Shown piece after piece: positions 43,740 through 53,010 of a DNA stretch of 64,000 bases. The DNA lies in the NCBI RefSeq assembly GCF_000024405.1, contig NC_013517.1, positions 3,255,989 through 3,319,988 of the forward strand, read 5' to 3'. This stretch comes from Sebaldella termitidis ATCC 33386. Its GTDB lineage: Bacteria; Fusobacteriota; Fusobacteriia; Fusobacteriales; Leptotrichiaceae. Numbering within the stretch: the first letter of the stretch is position 1; each line of letters begins with the position of its first letter. The translations under genes were made by a program, and so were the position numbers. A model generated the notes under the pieces. It saw nothing but the letters and a program-made list of their open reading frames with translations. It was not told the DNA's origin and made no database searches.

Positions 43740-43780
43740 ATACTGCAGCAGATGATAATTCTTCAGCAGTATTTTTTTTA
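43740..43780 (+). terminator. Terminator between the MarR pair and the gat locus
   Basis: ATACTGC/GCAGTAT stem with long loop and T8 on the plus strand. Confidence 0.75.
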
Positions 43781-43817
43781 TTATCCTAAAATTCTAAATA
43801 AGTCTAAAATTCTTTTA

Positions 43818-44873
43818 TTATTCCTGATCGTCTGTTTTTATAATAACTTTTACAAAAAATTCTTCCCTTTTATAAAGTTTCCCAAACATTTCCGGAGCTT
43901 TATTCAGTGTTATTCTGTGTGTTATTAACGGCTTTATATCTATTTTGCCTTTACTCATACAATTTAGTGCAGTATTCCATTCTCTACCAGGAAACGGAGC
44001 TGATATAGAATTCCATGAGCCTGCTACCTGCAGCTCATTTCTTATAATTTTTTCAAAATTCTCTCTGGGAAGCGGCACATCACCATAAGGAATTCCTAAT
44101 AATAAAACTGTTCCGCCCTTCACAGCCATAGAAAGAGAATCAGCAATTCCTGAAACACTTCCGGAAGATTCTACTGTTATCTCTACTCCTCTGTTTTCTG
44201 TTATATTCATAAACTTTTGAAAATAACCATCCTCAGTTACATCAAATGTGTAATCTGCTCCGGTCTTTTCGGCAATTTCCAGTTTTCTACAATCTGTATC
44301 AAATGCATAAACCTCGGAAGCTCCGAGTATCTTTGCCCACTGCACTGCTAAAAGCCCTATTGTTCCGCAGCCTATCACTGCTACCTTATCTCCTGCTTTT
44401 ATATTTATCCTGTTATATCCGTGGACTACCACACACAGCGGTTCTATAAAACTGGCAGTTTCGTAATCCATATCATCAGGTATCTTTATTACATTTGCTT
44501 CAGGAATTTTTATATACTCGGCAAAGGCTCCTTTTTTATGACCGCCCAGCACCTTCAGATCAGTGCACTTTGAAAATTTTCCCTGTCTGCAAAATTCACA
44601 CTTATAACATGGGAAGCAGGGGCAGGCAGTAACTCTGTCCCCTTTTTTTATACTTTTTACATTATCCCCTGTTTCAGTAACTATTCCGGAAAATTCATGT
44701 CCCCAAGTCAAACCGGGATTATATGAACCTATTTTTCCGAATCGTGATATATCCGAGCCGCATATACCGGCTCTTTTTACCTTTATTATTACATCATCTT
44801 CATTTTCTGTTAACGGCATTTCTGTTTCTTCATACCGTACATCCTGTTTGCCATACAGGTTTAAAGCTTTCAT
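43818..44873 (-). CDS. gatD: Zinc-dependent dehydrogenase, galactitol-1-phosphate 5-dehydrogenase-like
   Basis: 351 residues, medium-chain dehydrogenase. Catalytic zinc: Cys in GICGSD and His-Glu in GHEFSG; structural zinc: four Cys in CPCFPCYKCEFCRQGKFSKC; NAD fold GCGTIGLL. The block IRNELQVAGSWNSISAPFPGREW is characteristic of GatD. Converts galactitol 1-phosphate to tagatose 6-phosphate. It is the last gene of the locus, 75 bp after the aldolase. Confidence 0.85.
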   Translation of the reverse strand: MKALNLYGKQDVRYEETEMPLTENEDDVIIKVKRAGICGSDISRFGKIGSYNPGLTWGHEFSGIVTETGDNVKSIKKGDRVTACPCFPCYKCEFCRQGKFSKCTDLKVLGGHKKGAFAEYIKIPEANVIKIPDDMDYETASFIEPLCVVVHGYNRINIKAGDKVAVIGCGTIGLLAVQWAKILGASEVYAFDTDCRKLEIAEKTGADYTFDVTEDGYFQKFMNITENRGVEITVESSGSVSGIADSLSMAVKGGTVLLLGIPYGDVPLPRENFEKIIRNELQVAGSWNSISAPFPGREWNTALNCMSKGKIDIKPLITHRITLNKAPEMFGKLYKREEFFVKVIIKTDDQE

Positions 44874-44948
44874 AAATACAGCCTCCTGTTTTTCTTTCCA
44901 ATAATTCTTATTATAAATTTCGCTAAAAATTTTTTTATTTCAAGAATT

Positions 44949-45785
44949 TTAATTGGATTTCAGAATTCTTATTTTATTTTTTACTACTTTCTTTACTTCT
45001 TCCAAAACTTTATTTGTAGTAGTCACTATATCATATTCATTATTATTTTCCATATATACTTTACCGTATGTTTCTATCATTTTTTGCTTTAACTCTGATG
45101 AAAAATTTATTTTTACTATTTTGTATTCTTTCAGATATTTCAGATCCTCTTCCCCAATTCCGGAACCACCGTGAATAACCAAAGGTACATCTGTTTTTTC
45201 CCTGATCTCTTTCAAAAGCTGAAAATTCAGTTTCTTTTTTTCCAGACCGTGAGAATTCCCTATTGATACAGCAAGCATATCACAATTGGTTTTTTTATGA
45301 AAATCTTCTACCAGTTCAGCTGATGTAAAATTATTTTTTTCTTCTACTTCCCCTTCATCTTCTTTTCCGCTTATCTCTCCCAGTTCAGCTTCTACCATTA
45401 TTCCCAGTATATGTGCAAATTCTGCTGTTTCTTTTGTCAGTCTCACATTTTCTTTGTATTCTAACATAGAGCCGTCTATCATAACCGAATTAAAACCAGA
45501 AAATACTGCTTCTCTTGCATTCTCGAATTTTTTCCCGTGATCTAGGTGTAAGGCGCAAAGCACGTTTTTCTTTTCTGCCATCTCCTTCACTACTGAATAA
45601 AGCACCTTATATCCTGAAAGTTCTATACTTTTCGGCGTACTTTGTATTATTACCGGATAATTTTCTTCTTCTGCGGCTTCGAGTATACTTCTGCACATCT
45701 CTATATTATGTACATTAAAAGCCGGTATTATCATTTTATTTTCCAATGCTGTTTTTATCAGTTCTTTTGTATTTACTACTGCCAT
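44949..45785 (-). CDS. Class II fructose/tagatose-bisphosphate aldolase
   Basis: 278 residues, zinc-dependent aldolase of the FbaA/GatY-KbaY family: LHLDHG (Asp/His), VEAELGEISG, SIGNSHG and IHGGSGI hold the zinc His ligands and phosphate loop. In this locus tagatose 1,6-bisphosphate is the likely substrate, cleaved to glyceraldehyde 3-phosphate and dihydroxyacetone phosphate. Fructose bisphosphate or a ketose 1-phosphate cannot be excluded. Thirteen bp separate it from the upstream dehydrogenase. Confidence 0.85.
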   Translation of the reverse strand: MAVVNTKELIKTALENKMIIPAFNVHNIEMCRSILEAAEEENYPVIIQSTPKSIELSGYKVLYSVVKEMAEKKNVLCALHLDHGKKFENAREAVFSGFNSVMIDGSMLEYKENVRLTKETAEFAHILGIMVEAELGEISGKEDEGEVEEKNNFTSAELVEDFHKKTNCDMLAVSIGNSHGLEKKKLNFQLLKEIREKTDVPLVIHGGSGIGEEDLKYLKEYKIVKINFSSELKQKMIETYGKVYMENNNEYDIVTTTNKVLEEVKKVVKNKIRILKSN

Positions 45786-45797
45786 TTTTCCTCCTTC

Positions 45798-46826
45798 TTA
45801 TGCTGTTATTATTATTTTCAGACTTTCATTTCCCGGATCCGCAGCCAGTTCTATGGCTTCTTTCAGCTTTTCCAGCGGAAAAGTATGTGTGATCATATCT
45901 TTTATATTTATTTTCTTTTTTTCAATTATATCCATAGCTTCTGGAAAATCATACGGAGTTACCGAATATGTTCCTATTATCGAAATTTCATCTCTGAAAA
46001 ATCTTCCTGCATCTATTTCCACCATATTGTCTTTATCAAAAGGTGAAAAAACTATTATTTTCCCTCCTCTTCCGAGTAAGGATACTGCTTCGGCAAGCAA
46101 TGAGAAATTTCCAGCTGCTATTATTATTATGTCCAGTCCTTTTCCGCGAGTAATCTCATTTACTCTTTCGCCGAGATTTTCATTCAGAACATTAACTGTA
46201 TATTCTACACCCAGCTCCTTTGCTTTCCTTAATTTAAATTCAGAAATATCCGTAATTATTACCTTATCTGCTCCTTTTAATTTTGCGAGCTGACCATGTA
46301 TTGACCCGATTTGTCCGGCCCCCATTACCATAACACTGTCACCGGTCTGTATGTCCGCAGCTTTCAATCCATGAATACAGCATGCTACAGGCTCTGCCAG
46401 AGTGGCCTCCTCTACTGATACTCCGTCAGGCACTATATGTACAAGATGCTTAACATGCTCTTCGGGAATTCTTATATATTCGGCAAAACCGCCCGGCTCT
46501 ATATTCGTATTCTTAAACTGTCCGCATAATGTATACTGTCCTTTGTTACAGTAATGACATGTGAAACAAGGTACATGGATTGCTGTTATTATTCTGTCTC
46601 CTATGTTAAATCTGTCTGTATTTTTACCCTTTTTCACTATCTTTCCCACTGCCTCATGACCTAACACCACAGGCCCTTTTACTGTCCCGTCCTGTGCTTT
46701 ATGAATATCTGTTCCGCAAAGACCGCATGCTTCCATTTCCATAAGTATTTCTCCGTCTCCTATTTCCGGAACTGATATTTCCTCATACCTGATATCCCCT
46801 TTTTCATAATATATACTTGCTTTCAT
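45798..46826 (-). CDS. Zinc-dependent medium-chain dehydrogenase (sorbitol/threonine dehydrogenase-like)
   Basis: 342 residues. Catalytic zinc residues in GLCGTD and GHEAVG, structural zinc Cys in CFTCHYCNKGQYTLC, and NAD loop GAGQIGS. It is a second polyol dehydrogenase in the locus, distinct from GatD. The start at 46826 has GGAGGAAGA immediately upstream; a frame to 46859 has none. With an FGGY kinase encoded next door, it may oxidise a free polyol to a ketose that the kinase then phosphorylates (inference). Confidence 0.82.
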   Translation of the reverse strand: MKASIYYEKGDIRYEEISVPEIGDGEILMEMEACGLCGTDIHKAQDGTVKGPVVLGHEAVGKIVKKGKNTDRFNIGDRIITAIHVPCFTCHYCNKGQYTLCGQFKNTNIEPGGFAEYIRIPEEHVKHLVHIVPDGVSVEEATLAEPVACCIHGLKAADIQTGDSVMVMGAGQIGSIHGQLAKLKGADKVIITDISEFKLRKAKELGVEYTVNVLNENLGERVNEITRGKGLDIIIIAAGNFSLLAEAVSLLGRGGKIIVFSPFDKDNMVEIDAGRFFRDEISIIGTYSVTPYDFPEAMDIIEKKKINIKDMITHTFPLEKLKEAIELAADPGNESLKIIITA

Positions 46827-46913
46827 TCTTCCTCCGTTCCGACGTTTTATCCCATTCATGCTTTGATATTTGAACAGGACAATGAAGTAGTAATAAACAT
46901 TGATTTAGATAAA

Positions 46914-48422
46914 CTATTGATAAAATTTCTTTTCAATATCTGTTTTAAAATTATAGAATGGTCTGTAAATCTCATTAAAAATTTTAGTATAGTATTTGGC
47001 TGCTCTTCTATCCGGTTTTATTTTTCTTATGGTTTCATTTTTCTCAGTAATATTCAAATCCTTTATATAACCGTTTTTATAAGCACCCAGCATTGCAGCT
47101 CCTTTGCTTACAGCCTCTTCTATTTCATATGCTGCTATATCCCTGCCAAGTATATCTGCCTTTAATTTCAGCCATAATCTGTTCCTGCAGGCAGATCCAA
47201 TTACTTTTATTTCGCTGAATTTTTGTACTGTCAGTTCTTCTATGGAGTTCAGCAGATTTTTTAATTCAAAGCATAAGCCCTGAAATATAATAAGTAATAA
47301 TTCTTCTTTTGTTGTTCCTTCAGTAATTCCGTAGAATAATGCTCTGGTTTTTATACTTCGGACCGGCGGTCCGCTTCCTCTCAAATGCGGGATAAAAATC
47401 CCTTCTGCCTCTGGTAAATAATCCTTCTGCATTATTTTTTCATAAAGATTTTCTGTCATTCTGTAAAATTCATCTTCAGAAATATCAAATTTTTTCCTGA
47501 ACCATTCTATTGCATATCCTGCTGAAGGAAGTGATGAATATATTGTGTAAAAATCTTTTAGTACATGAATACCATTTGAAAAATTAGAATCAAAGAATTT
47601 CTCTCCAAGCCCTGGTTCCCTTCTCAGAAATAGCAGTCCTTCTGTTGTTCCCGTAGAATTTAATATGCCGTTTTCATCATAAAGTCCTGCCGCTGCTGAA
47701 CCGCACATATGATCATGACCTGCTGTAGAAATTGTTGTTTTTACACTTAATCCTGTTTTTTCTGCTGTTTTCCCGCATACTGCCCCGGCTGGTTCACCTG
47801 ATTCTGCCAGCTCAGAAAATACATTCTTTTCTAAGTCTGTATCTTTTAATATTTCTTCAGACCACTTTTTATTTTTTATATCCAGAGCCATTGTACGTGA
47901 CGCCAGTGAAAACTCAGCTTTTCTTATCCCGGTGAATTTATATGTAATATATTCAGCCATACAGAGCCATTTTCTGTCCTTTGGGTATTTTTCCGTATTT
48001 TCCCTGATCCATAATATTTTATTCAGGCTGTAATTACTATGTGCAGGAAGTCCTGTTATATTGTATATTTTCTGCCTTCCTGTTTTTCTGATCACTGATT
48101 CACAAACATCCTTTGTTCTCGTATCATACCATGTCATTGCAGGACCTGTTATATTTCCGTCCAAATCTGTCAAAACTCCTGCTTCTCCTACGCTTGCTAC
48201 AGATATATGCTTTATTTCGTCCGGATCTTTTACAGCTTGCACGATTTCCCGCATTCCTTCCTCTATTCCTGTCCAAAGCTTCTCCACATCAAAGTCGCTG
48301 CTGTCTTTCGTTATTATTTTAGGTGTAACAAAGGAGTACTTTGATATCAGTGAAAAGTCATGCTTTGCAAAAAGACATATTTTGCAGTTAGTGGTTCCTA
48401 CATCAATTCCTATAAAATACAT
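46914..48422 (-). CDS. FGGY-family carbohydrate kinase
   Basis: 502 residues, full length for FGGY kinases. The N-terminal phosphate-1 motif is GIDVGTTNCK; the C-terminal adenosine motif lies around VIGSACRNRLWLKLKADIL; the catalytic Asp is plausibly in AGHDHMCG. Phosphorylates a ketose or polyol of unknown identity (xylulose/gluconate-type is typical). A kinase is not needed for PTS-imported galactitol, so this locus probably handles a second, non-PTS substrate or intermediate. Confidence 0.85.
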   Translation of the reverse strand: MYFIGIDVGTTNCKICLFAKHDFSLISKYSFVTPKIITKDSSDFDVEKLWTGIEEGMREIVQAVKDPDEIKHISVASVGEAGVLTDLDGNITGPAMTWYDTRTKDVCESVIRKTGRQKIYNITGLPAHSNYSLNKILWIRENTEKYPKDRKWLCMAEYITYKFTGIRKAEFSLASRTMALDIKNKKWSEEILKDTDLEKNVFSELAESGEPAGAVCGKTAEKTGLSVKTTISTAGHDHMCGSAAAGLYDENGILNSTGTTEGLLFLRREPGLGEKFFDSNFSNGIHVLKDFYTIYSSLPSAGYAIEWFRKKFDISEDEFYRMTENLYEKIMQKDYLPEAEGIFIPHLRGSGPPVRSIKTRALFYGITEGTTKEELLLIIFQGLCFELKNLLNSIEELTVQKFSEIKVIGSACRNRLWLKLKADILGRDIAAYEIEEAVSKGAAMLGAYKNGYIKDLNITEKNETIRKIKPDRRAAKYYTKIFNEIYRPFYNFKTDIEKKFYQ

Positions 48423-48439
48423 TTTTTCTCCCTGCCTTT

Positions 48440-49786
48440 TTATTCTGCTTTCATCTCTTTCTTTGTAGCTTTATATAAAAATGCAATAATAGCCAGTACT
48501 ATAGGTATAAATATCAAGGCTGTAAAATTACCTTCAAAAATCTTTACCATCCAAAATCTAAAAGGATTTCCGCCGTCAAGAAGGCTTGAGATCTCGCTTG
48601 AAGTTCCCAGCGGGAAATCTATGCTCTTTGCTATTCTTGTAATAACAGGGGCTATTGCTGAGGCTACATACAGATTCCCTATTAAAATAGGTATTCCTAT
48701 AATGAACGATCTTATTACATTTCCCTTACATGCCAGTACTACCATTGATATAGGCACCCAAAGATTGGCAAGGTCCCCCAGAGGAAGAAGTCTGTTCCCC
48801 GGAAGAATAACCGCAAGTAAGATTCCCATAGGTATCAGCATAAGAGCTGTTGCTATTACTGACGGATGTCCCACTGCCACTGCTATATCCAGTCCGATAT
48901 ACAGGTCATCCCTGTCGGGATATCTTTTTCTGAGGAAGTCTCTTATTGCATCTGATAAAGGAAGCAATCCCTCCATCAAAAGCTTTACCATTCTCGGCAT
49001 AATGAGCATTACTGCCCCGAGATTTATACCCAGATTCAGAACGCCTTTCAGATCATACTTGGCTAATATTCCTATAACAACCCCCAGAATAAGTCCTATC
49101 ATCATCGGCTCTCCGAAAACTCCGAATCTTTTCTGAATAGTTTCAGGATCGGCGTTTAATTTGTTTAACCCGGGAATTCTGTCAATTATTGCATTTCCAA
49201 GCAATCCTATAGGAAAGAATATCGCTGATGACAGAGTAGGCAGTGATATTCCCGGAAGATCAAAATATTTCTGAACCATAGGTGCACACCAGTCTGCCAG
49301 CAAAAATGTTATTACAGCTGTCAGTCCTGCTGCAAAAAGACCTAAAAAGAAATTTCCCGTACTGCTATATACCAAAGCACCCACAAAAGCAAAATGCCAG
49401 TAATTCCACATATCTATATCTACTGTTTTCGTCCAGTTAAAAGTAAGCATCACTATGTTTATAATAATAGTAAGAGGCACTACAAACGGTGCTATTCTTG
49501 ATGCCCATGCTATTGCTGCCAGAGGTGTCCATCCCAGATCCACTACAGGAAGATTTATTCCGGTTTCTTTTACCATATCAAGTGCTGCCGGCCCCAGACT
49601 GTCTACCAGAAGACCAAATACCAGAAATATTCCGACAAAGCCCATTCCTATTGTCAGAGCTGCTCTTAATGCCCTGCTTACCTTCACTCCCAGACACATT
49701 GCCATTATGAATATAACCACAGGAAGCATTACCGTCGGTCCCATGCCGAGAATATACTGAACTGCCTTTAATAATGTTTCAGCCAT
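48440..49786 (-). CDS. gatC: PTS galactitol-type EIIC
   Basis: 448 residues, about nine to ten membrane helices, with GatC-family features (LGMGPTVMLPVVIFIMAMCLGVK; FGEPMMIGLILG; IAVAVGHPSVIATAL). Imports and phosphorylates a hexitol, probably galactitol, with GatA and GatB encoded upstream. It overlaps gatB by 8 nt. Confidence 0.92.
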   Translation of the reverse strand: MAETLLKAVQYILGMGPTVMLPVVIFIMAMCLGVKVSRALRAALTIGMGFVGIFLVFGLLVDSLGPAALDMVKETGINLPVVDLGWTPLAAIAWASRIAPFVVPLTIIINIVMLTFNWTKTVDIDMWNYWHFAFVGALVYSSTGNFFLGLFAAGLTAVITFLLADWCAPMVQKYFDLPGISLPTLSSAIFFPIGLLGNAIIDRIPGLNKLNADPETIQKRFGVFGEPMMIGLILGVVIGILAKYDLKGVLNLGINLGAVMLIMPRMVKLLMEGLLPLSDAIRDFLRKRYPDRDDLYIGLDIAVAVGHPSVIATALMLIPMGILLAVILPGNRLLPLGDLANLWVPISMVVLACKGNVIRSFIIGIPILIGNLYVASAIAPVITRIAKSIDFPLGTSSEISSLLDGGNPFRFWMVKIFEGNFTALIFIPIVLAIIAFLYKATKKEMKAE

Positions 49787-50075
49787 TACTTTCTCCTCCT
49801 TTTAAAATATCTACTATTTTCTTCAAAAGAGCCTCTTCTCCTATACCTGTAATTAACGGTAATCCGTTTATTATAGGTGTTTTCAGATTGTATTTTACCC
49901 CTGAGGTAACTACTATCAGATCTGCCATCCCGTCCTGCGAAGGTATTGTCCCTACATTAGACTGCATTGGTTCTACTTCTATACCTTCTTTTTTACAGTA
50001 TTGAAGTACTTTTTCCGTAGCAACAGTAGATGTTGCTATCCCGCTTGTACAAGCGAAAATAATTCTTTTTTTCAT
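49779..50075 (-). CDS. gatB: PTS galactitol-type EIIB
   Basis: 98 residues with the phosphocysteine loop FACTSGIATSTV (Cys9). Passes phosphate from GatA to the substrate bound in GatC. AGGAGG precedes the ATG. Separated from gatA by 128 bp that hold a large inverted repeat. Confidence 0.92.
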   Translation of the reverse strand: MKKRIIFACTSGIATSTVATEKVLQYCKKEGIEVEPMQSNVGTIPSQDGMADLIVVTSGVKYNLKTPIINGLPLITGIGEEALLKKIVDILKGGESNG

Positions 50076-50121
50076 GATTTCCTCCTAAATTTAATTTTTC
50101 AACTGAAATAATATTTTTTCC

Positions 50122-50189
50122 TTTATAGCAGTTTTGCCCATATTACTGAAAACCCAGCCATTCCGTAAGACGGACAAAACTGCTATAAA
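50122..50189 (-). repeat. Large intercistronic hairpin between gatA and gatB
   Basis: TTTATAGCAGTTTTG...CAAAACTGCTATAAA form a 15-bp perfect stem, extended by nearby G/C pairs, with a loop of about 33 nt. There is no T run on the minus strand, so it is not a simple terminator; an mRNA processing or stabilising element is more likely. Confidence 0.7.
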
Positions 50190-50203
50190 TATATAAAAAG
50201 CTT

Positions 50204-50668
50204 TTATTTCAATACATCTTTTAAAATTTTTATTACCTCATCCTTGTCAGAACTCTCCAGAATCTGTTCCAGCTTGTCATTTTCCTGAAAAAGCTCTATC
50301 AGCTTTACAAGAAAATTAATATGGGTATTATGCTCCCTTATTAATAACCCAAATATTATTTTCACATTTAATTTTTCTCCGTTATTTTCCGCATTATTAA
50401 ACTCTATTCCTTTTTTACTGGTGATTACAAATAAATTTTCCTTTAATATATATTTGGAATCTATATGCGGAATAGCCACATTTATTTTCTCAAGTTCCAT
50501 TCCTGTGGGAAAAGTATTCTCCCTTTCCAGCACTTTTGGAAGATATTCCTCTGTTACATATCCGTCTTCAAGAAGAATTCCGTTTATAAAGTGAAACACA
50601 TCCTCCTTATTCCCAAAATCCCTGTGCAGAAAAATATACTTTTTGTCTAAATTTTCAATTATTGCCAT
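50204..50668 (-). CDS. gatA: PTS galactitol/fructose-type EIIA
   Basis: 154 residues, EIIA of the fructose/mannitol superfamily, with phosphorylatable His68 in VAIPHID. It accepts phosphate from HPr. It starts 18 bp after the activator gene, so activator and EIIA are probably co-transcribed. Confidence 0.9.
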   Translation of the reverse strand: MAIIENLDKKYIFLHRDFGNKEDVFHFINGILLEDGYVTEEYLPKVLERENTFPTGMELEKINVAIPHIDSKYILKENLFVITSKKGIEFNNAENNGEKLNVKIIFGLLIREHNTHINFLVKLIELFQENDKLEQILESSDKDEVIKILKDVLK

Positions 50669-50686
50669 TTGTATAGTCCTTTCCTG

Positions 50687-52819
50687 TTATTTATATTTTA
50701 AAATTTCAAAATTTTTATCCTTTATTTTTTCAAATTTTTCAGCCATCAGATTATATAATTTTATCTCATCTGTAATTTTTTCTGTTTCATCCAGAAAATC
50801 AGTTTCGTCTATAATTTTTTTCAGCTGCAAAAATGCGTTTATATGTTCTTTTTTATCCAATGTAGCCAGCATTACTATATTTTTTATTTTTATATTTTCC
50901 GGAAACTCAATTTCTTTCTCTAATTTCAAAAAACTCATTCCGGTTTTAAAAACATTTTTTTTGATGCTCCCGTGAGGCAGTATTATATTTTTCCCTATAA
51001 GCATATACATGCCCTTTTGAAAAATTATCTCTATACACTCTTCTATATAGCTTTCTTTTATATATCCGTTTCTCAGCAGTATTTTCCCGGACTCTCTTAT
51101 TCCTTCCTGCCAGTCTGCCACCTCCCGGATAATTTTCATATTTTCAGCCGGCAGTATTTCCGGAAGTGTTTTTATATACTCTATTTCCTCCTCTCTGTTC
51201 ACATTTAGATATAGTTCCAGTTCTTTTTCCAAAGCATTCCTGTTTTCTATTCTCCCGTGTTTTTCTATTATTTCCATTACTTTTCCCATACTTACATTTT
51301 CATATGTTTTTTCTTTAAGATACTTTTTTATTTTCTTCTCATCATCACTGCTTAGTATGGGACTCACTTTAATTACCGGTATTTCAGAATGATTCAGATT
51401 TATATCTATTGTGGATATAATAATATCTGTATCCTTTAGATCATAATCAAGAAAATTATTATAAGGAATTACATCTGTAATGTTCAGCAGGTATCTCTCT
51501 TTAAGATTCTCCACCAGAAGTCTGGATGTCCCGTAACCAAAATTACAGACTATCAGAATATTATTAATATGACGATTCAGCTTTTTTCTTTTTCTGTCTA
51601 TTGCGAGCTTAAAATATATTGTCAGATATGCAAGCTCCTCTATCTCCATGCTCTTTCCGAGATAATCCTCCAGCGGTTTTACGGATTCTTTCACTATATC
51701 AAGCAATGCCGCATATTTTTCCGTAATCTCATTCAGATCAAGTTTTTTCAGCCTTATATTATTTTTTATTCTGTATATTGTAGGTCTTATATGGTTAATC
51801 AGCCCATCTTCAAGCAGATTATCATTAACAATTGAAATATCCAGCTTCTCATCTACATTTTTTATAATTTCCCTGATAAGTGTCTCTGTCTGTATCCAGT
51901 TCTCATAAAATGAGTAATCAAAGTTATATGAGTGTGTTCCCAAAAGATATTCCACAAATTTCAGTATTTCAAATTCATTGCTGCTAAATCTGTTATATTG
52001 GTAATTCCAGTCCTGAATAAGCCTGTTTAATTTTTTATACTCATTTGTTGCCCTTAGAAAATTTCCGTTTGAGATATGCTCTCCCTGAAGCTGATCCTCT
52101 GTTTTTCTGCTGTGGATAATCAGCAGATATATGATTAATACCTCAAACCCCTCATCTGAAATCATCTTCTTTATTTTTTCTTCGATTTTTTTCAAAAAAT
52201 TAAAGTACAGCTTTATATCTCCTGTTTTCATCTGTTTTATAAGATTATTCACTGCTCTTGAGACAGGCTCTGCTGCTTTTCTTATTTCTATACTGTCAAA
52301 ATTCTTTATACAGAAGTACTTTAATATATATTCCAAAAGCAGTTTTCTTATATTATTTTCGTTTCCCACAAGTATAAGACCCTTTTTTGGTCTTGAAATA
52401 AATGAAAATCCTTGTTTATGAAGCTCCTCCCGTACTTCCTTCATATCATTTTTCAGTGTGCTTTTTCCTACATTCAAAATTTTTTCAAGAGTTCCAAACT
52501 TGAAACCGTCTTCTGAAATAAGAGAAAAAAAGTAAATTATTTCCATTCTCTCATATCTATTAAAATTATAATTTCCAAGATCAAATTCTTCCAGAAATTT
52601 TCCCAGATTTTCATTTTTCCTGCTTAATACTGCCCTGTTCTTTTCTATTCTCAATTCTGCCTTCATATTACTTTTTTGGAAAACATAATTCAGATTTTCG
52701 AATCTGGTTCTTATTGCTCTTTCTGTTACATTTATGTCTTTTTCCAGCTTCTTTACAGAAACAGAATTTTCATTCAGAAAAAATTCCAATATGCCGATAT
52801 CTTTTTTATCTATTAACAT
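50687..52819 (-). CDS. BglG/MtlR-type PRD transcriptional activator
   Basis: About 710 residues. Order: N-terminal winged helices (first 150 residues; SVKKLEKDINVTERAIRTRF), two PRD modules (about 180-400), an EIIB-like domain (VCNFGYGTSR, near 425), and a C-terminal EIIA-like domain (IILPHGSIKKN). Activity is set by phosphorylation from the PTS, and the target is almost surely the gat operon it leads. The second ATG at 52819 has AAAGGA at a usable distance; the first at 52825 is too close. Confidence 0.9.
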   Translation of the reverse strand: MLIDKKDIGILEFFLNENSVSVKKLEKDINVTERAIRTRFENLNYVFQKSNMKAELRIEKNRAVLSRKNENLGKFLEEFDLGNYNFNRYERMEIIYFFSLISEDGFKFGTLEKILNVGKSTLKNDMKEVREELHKQGFSFISRPKKGLILVGNENNIRKLLLEYILKYFCIKNFDSIEIRKAAEPVSRAVNNLIKQMKTGDIKLYFNFLKKIEEKIKKMISDEGFEVLIIYLLIIHSRKTEDQLQGEHISNGNFLRATNEYKKLNRLIQDWNYQYNRFSSNEFEILKFVEYLLGTHSYNFDYSFYENWIQTETLIREIIKNVDEKLDISIVNDNLLEDGLINHIRPTIYRIKNNIRLKKLDLNEITEKYAALLDIVKESVKPLEDYLGKSMEIEELAYLTIYFKLAIDRKRKKLNRHINNILIVCNFGYGTSRLLVENLKERYLLNITDVIPYNNFLDYDLKDTDIIISTIDINLNHSEIPVIKVSPILSSDDEKKIKKYLKEKTYENVSMGKVMEIIEKHGRIENRNALEKELELYLNVNREEEIEYIKTLPEILPAENMKIIREVADWQEGIRESGKILLRNGYIKESYIEECIEIIFQKGMYMLIGKNIILPHGSIKKNVFKTGMSFLKLEKEIEFPENIKIKNIVMLATLDKKEHINAFLQLKKIIDETDFLDETEKITDEIKLYNLMAEKFEKIKDKNFEILKYK

Positions 52820-52866
52820 ACTCATCTTCCTTTCGTTATAACTATACCTTAAAAATAAAATAAAAA

Positions 52867-52917
52867 AAGAGATAAATATCTTCGCGTTTTTTTGAAGTAA
52901 TCTATCTCTTAATTTTT
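52867..52917 (-). terminator. Terminator after the DUF2252 gene
   Basis: AAGAGATA/TATCTCTT outer stem, CTTC/GAAG inner stem, seven T on the minus strand. Confidence 0.8.
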
Positions 52918-53010
52918 TCTCAAATTTTCTGTTCTGTTATTTATAAATACTATCTGCTATAAATATTACCTTATGCTTAGATTTTATATTAATACTTCTC
53001 TTTATATTCT

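Noticed and set aside
43471-43755. Alternative 94-codon ORF within the tail of the second MarR gene
   Set aside because: No ribosome binding site and it shadows the His-rich coding frame in a different phase.
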